Under the pieces are notes generated by a model, which worked only from the letters and a program-made list of their open reading frames with translations, had not been told where the DNA came from and did not search any database. A program made the position numbers and the translations under genes. A DNA stretch of 64,000 bases, from contig NZ_PYMJ01000001.1 of assembly GCF_003025615.1 (NCBI RefSeq), positions 1 to 64,000 on the forward strand, written 5' to 3'. The DNA comes from Photobacterium frigidiphilum (GTDB lineage Bacteria; Pseudomonadota; Gammaproteobacteria; Enterobacterales; Vibrionaceae). Of the stretch, positions 63,070 to 64,000 are shown one piece after another (the stretch's first letter is position 1; every line of letters begins with the position of its first letter).

Positions 63070-63104
63070 GTCGGGTTAGTCAAGTATTCGCTTACTAATC
63101 CGAC
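63070..63104. promoter_or_regulatory. Hairpin in the ldhA leader
   Basis: GTCGGGTTAGT (63070-63080) pairs with ACTAATCCGAC (63094-63104), one G-T pair, 13-base loop, no T run. It ends 29 bp before ldhA and could be a weak terminator for the receiver gene or a regulatory element of ldhA. Confidence 0.35.
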
Positions 63105-63133
63105 TGAATAACAGTTATCCAAAAGGTAGCCTT

Positions 63134-64000
63134 ATGAAAGTTGCAGTCTTTAGCACTAAAAAATATGACCAAAAATCCTTTGAATTGATAAATACCAATT
63201 ATCAGCATGAGTTAACATATTTTGATTTCCGTTTAACCCAACAAACGGCAATCATGGCGCATGGATTCGATGCTGTTTGTGCTTTTGTAAACGATGATTT
63301 AAGCCAACCTGTACTTCAAGAACTCGCCAACCACGGTATTCAACTCATTGCGATGCGCTGCGCTGGTTTTGATAAGGTTGATCTTGATGCTGCTGAACAA
63401 TTGAATATTCAAATTGTTCGTGTTCCAGCCTATTCCCCTGAAGCCATTGCTGAGCATACCCTTGGGCTTATGTTGAGTTTAAACCGTCGTATTCACCGTG
63501 CATACCAGCGTACTCGTGACGCTAATTTCTCGTTAGAAGGTTTAACGGGCTTCAATTTCCATGGCAAAACGGTGGGGGTGATTGGAACCGGTAAAATAGG
63601 TATTGCGACGATTCGAATACTTAAAGGGTTTGGCATGAACATTCTCGCTTACGACCCGTATGAAAACCCTATCGCTATCGAGTTAGGGGTCACTTACACC
63701 ACATTAGAAGATATCTACCGCCAAGCCAATGTCATTACTTTGCACTGCCCGATGACCCAAGAAAATTATCATATGCTCAATGCCGATGCCTTTGATCAAA
63801 TGCATGATGGCGTGATGATTATCAACACAAGTCGTGGTGGTCTACTTAATTCTATCGATGCCATTGAAGCATTAAAGGCCAGTCGAATTGGTTCACTGGG
63901 TATTGATGTTTATGAAAATGAACAGGATTTATTCTTTCAAGATAAATCAAATGATGTGATTAAAGATGATGTATTTAGACGTTTATCTTCATGCCACAAC
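63134..64000 (+). CDS. ldhA: Fermentative D-lactate dehydrogenase (3' end outside window)
   Basis: The 289 visible codons match E. coli LdhA closely from memory: MKVAVFSTKKYDQKSFELIN, the catalytic Arg region INTSRGG, the NAD-binding GVIGTGKIGIATIRILKG, NRRIHRAYQRTRDANFSLEG, VYENEQDLFFQDKSNDVI and the start of the catalytic-His region. It reduces pyruvate to D-lactate with NADH during fermentation. AAGGTAG stands before the ATG at 63134. The gene is cut by the window edge about 40 residues short of the usual ~330. Confidence 0.95.
   Translation, partial: MKVAVFSTKKYDQKSFELINTNYQHELTYFDFRLTQQTAIMAHGFDAVCAFVNDDLSQPVLQELANHGIQLIAMRCAGFDKVDLDAAEQLNIQIVRVPAYSPEAIAEHTLGLMLSLNRRIHRAYQRTRDANFSLEGLTGFNFHGKTVGVIGTGKIGIATIRILKGFGMNILAYDPYENPIAIELGVTYTTLEDIYRQANVITLHCPMTQENYHMLNADAFDQMHDGVMIINTSRGGLLNSIDAIEALKASRIGSLGIDVYENEQDLFFQDKSNDVIKDDVFRRLSSCHN

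Noticed and set aside
1-64000. CRISPR array, looked for because of the CARF nuclease
   Set aside because: No regularly spaced direct repeats were seen; the repeated sequences present are inverted-repeat elements.
1-64000. tRNA, rRNA and known riboswitch cores
   Set aside because: No recognisable tRNA clover-leaf, rRNA or riboswitch consensus was spotted by eye; a covariance search was not possible.

Overview
The window looks like chromosomal DNA of a marine gammaproteobacterium of the Vibrionaceae, most probably Photobacterium. The reasons are the AT-rich composition, close matches (recalled, not searched) to Vibrio and E. coli proteins such as TreB, YdhF, YnjE, LdhA and the V. cholerae VC1899 protein, the gene order mgsA / helD / yccS, and many short repeats ending in TATACCCAAGCTACCTCAAG. 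No rRNA, tRNA, CRISPR array, phage or plasmid backbone was seen.

Layout. 1-3.5 kb: the edge of an IS3-like element, a zinc-ribbon protein, a membrane TPR protein and a YiiM-type MOSC protein, followed by the decayed 5'-to-5' remains of mocA and yqeC and a 263-bp structured repeat. 3.5-9.3 kb: a chemoreceptor, a glutaredoxin, the complete AmmeMemoRadiSam trio (radical SAM gene divergent from overlapping MEMO and AMMECR1 genes) and a lipoprotein. 9.4-18 kb: a DUF3541-type protein, a second repeat, AlkB, an isolated methylcitrate synthase, a phosphodiesterase/nuclease, a DEDD exonuclease, a MobB-Nudix fusion and a secreted LprI-MliC-META protein. 18-25 kb: repeat fragments, an NTF2-like/LysR divergent pair, YnjE, YdhF with a divergent HTH regulator, an M15 peptidase, and an S4 protein divergent from a RIO kinase. 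26-30 kb: a stand-alone second EF-G and a C69 dipeptidase. 30-42 kb: a third repeat, the divergent TMAO sensors torS/torT without torR, mgsA, a quinone-reductase-like protein, helD, yccS, a DUF302 protein and a LysE exporter.

42.9-47.3 kb: the trehalose cluster treR-treB-treC with two TreR operators. 47.8-49 kb: an orphan CARF-nuclease (Card1/DUF1887) gene with no CRISPR nearby. 49-53 kb: udp with two CRP-like sites 53 bp apart, and zntA with a MerR-type promoter. 53-63 kb: two paralogous signalling modules, each a histidine kinase with a cyclic-nucleotide-binding-like domain plus a stand-alone receiver. One is downstream of a DASS carboxylate transporter. The other starts with its own receiver and lies after MATE, CBS and DUF945 genes. 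The window ends inside ldhA.

The most unusual items are: (1) three ~265-bp repeats in which every stem, including the terminal inverted repeat, changes sequence but keeps its pairing; (2) the duplicated kinase/receiver modules, whose receivers share one residue register (D61, position 91, K114), with Asn replacing Thr at position 91 in the kinase-linked copy; (3) the orphan CARF nuclease; (4) the MobB-Nudix and LprI-MliC-META fusions. Several starts were moved from the longest frame on the basis of Shine-Dalgarno sequences and family N-termini, as explained in the entries.
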